Assembly (NCBI GenBank): GCA_016795545.1
Contig: JAEUGX010000033.1
Coordinates: 62,001 to 126,000 of the forward strand
Length of the DNA stretch: 64,000 nucleotides
Origin: Opitutaceae bacterium
Lineage (GTDB): Bacteria; Verrucomicrobiota; Verrucomicrobiia; Opitutales; Opitutaceae
Direction: 5' to 3'
The translations under genes and the position numbers were made by a program. Below, in pieces: positions 63,892-64,000 of the stretch. The notes under the pieces are model-generated. The model saw only the letters and a list, made by a program, of their open reading frames with translations. It made no database searches and was not told where the DNA came from. Each line of letters begins with the position of its first letter. Positions within the stretch are counted from its first letter, which is position 1.

Positions 63892-64000
63892 GGGTGAGGA
63901 AGGAGGGTTCTGGTGTGATCCGACAATCGGCGCCGCCAAACCCGCCATCGCGCCGGCTCTGGTCTGGCCCCGGCGAACGAAAGCCTCCAAGCTCCCCGCC
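63892..64000. other. Upstream region of the NHL gene
   Basis: About 110 bases to the window edge with no supported gene. It should hold the promoter of the minus-strand NHL gene. No clear boxes or Shine-Dalgarno site are seen (CCTCACCC before the ATG). Confidence 0.4.

Overview
The window is very GC-rich and densely coded. No gap between genes exceeds about 270 bases. I infer an Opitutaceae-like member of Verrucomicrobiota. The grounds are the high GC, few clear Shine-Dalgarno sites, paired small pilins, a GlyGly-CTERM-like protein tail, and a propionate pathway beside B12-dependent mutase genes. The genus cannot be fixed from sequence alone. No rRNA, CRISPR array, insertion sequence or phage gene was seen.

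Positions 1-28015 form a long cell-surface glycan region. The left part holds a truncated glycosyltransferase (GT), a divergent GT2, and a tightly overlapping minus-strand operon (7487 down to 1068) of flippase, methyltransferases, a GT-methyltransferase fusion and a GT8-like protein. The centre holds two lipid-linked GT2 enzymes and large membrane proteins of GT-C type on the plus strand. The right part is a seven-gene minus-strand operon (28015 down to 16464). It has five GT-C-like membrane proteins, a methyltransferase-GT2 fusion and a methyltransferase, mostly joined by 4-base ATGA overlaps. In all there are eight GT-C-like proteins, including two tandem paralogue pairs, and seven methyltransferase domains. 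Together they could build, methylate and export a polyprenol-linked glycan.

Positions 28094-30333 hold two tandem type IV pilins behind an AT-rich upstream region, then rsfS, nadD and a tRNA-Leu(TAA).

Positions 30498-51679 are metabolic and regulatory. They comprise prpBCD (methylcitrate cycle), a PLP-dependent decarboxylase, asnS, and a secreted protein of unknown function. Next comes a two-gene split version of IcmF: a B12 domain plus G-protein chaperone, followed by a mutase subunit. Two unusual histidine kinases, a LuxR-type regulator and an S26-like serine peptidase follow. The block ends with a single-chain 2-oxo acid dehydrogenase E1alpha-E1beta-E2, a FadJ-like bifunctional beta-oxidation enzyme and an RluA-type pseudouridine synthase. 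The carbon theme is turnover of short and branched acyl-CoAs to propionyl-CoA and then pyruvate plus succinate.

Positions 51813-64000 hold a GH3-type acyl-adenylating enzyme, a DUF4177 protein with three copies of an unrecognised repeat, and a sugar dehydrogenase-cytochrome c overlapping a TonB receptor. A membrane alpha/beta hydrolase, an RsuA-type pseudouridine synthase, a YhbY-like RNA-binding protein and a surface NHL beta-propeller complete it.
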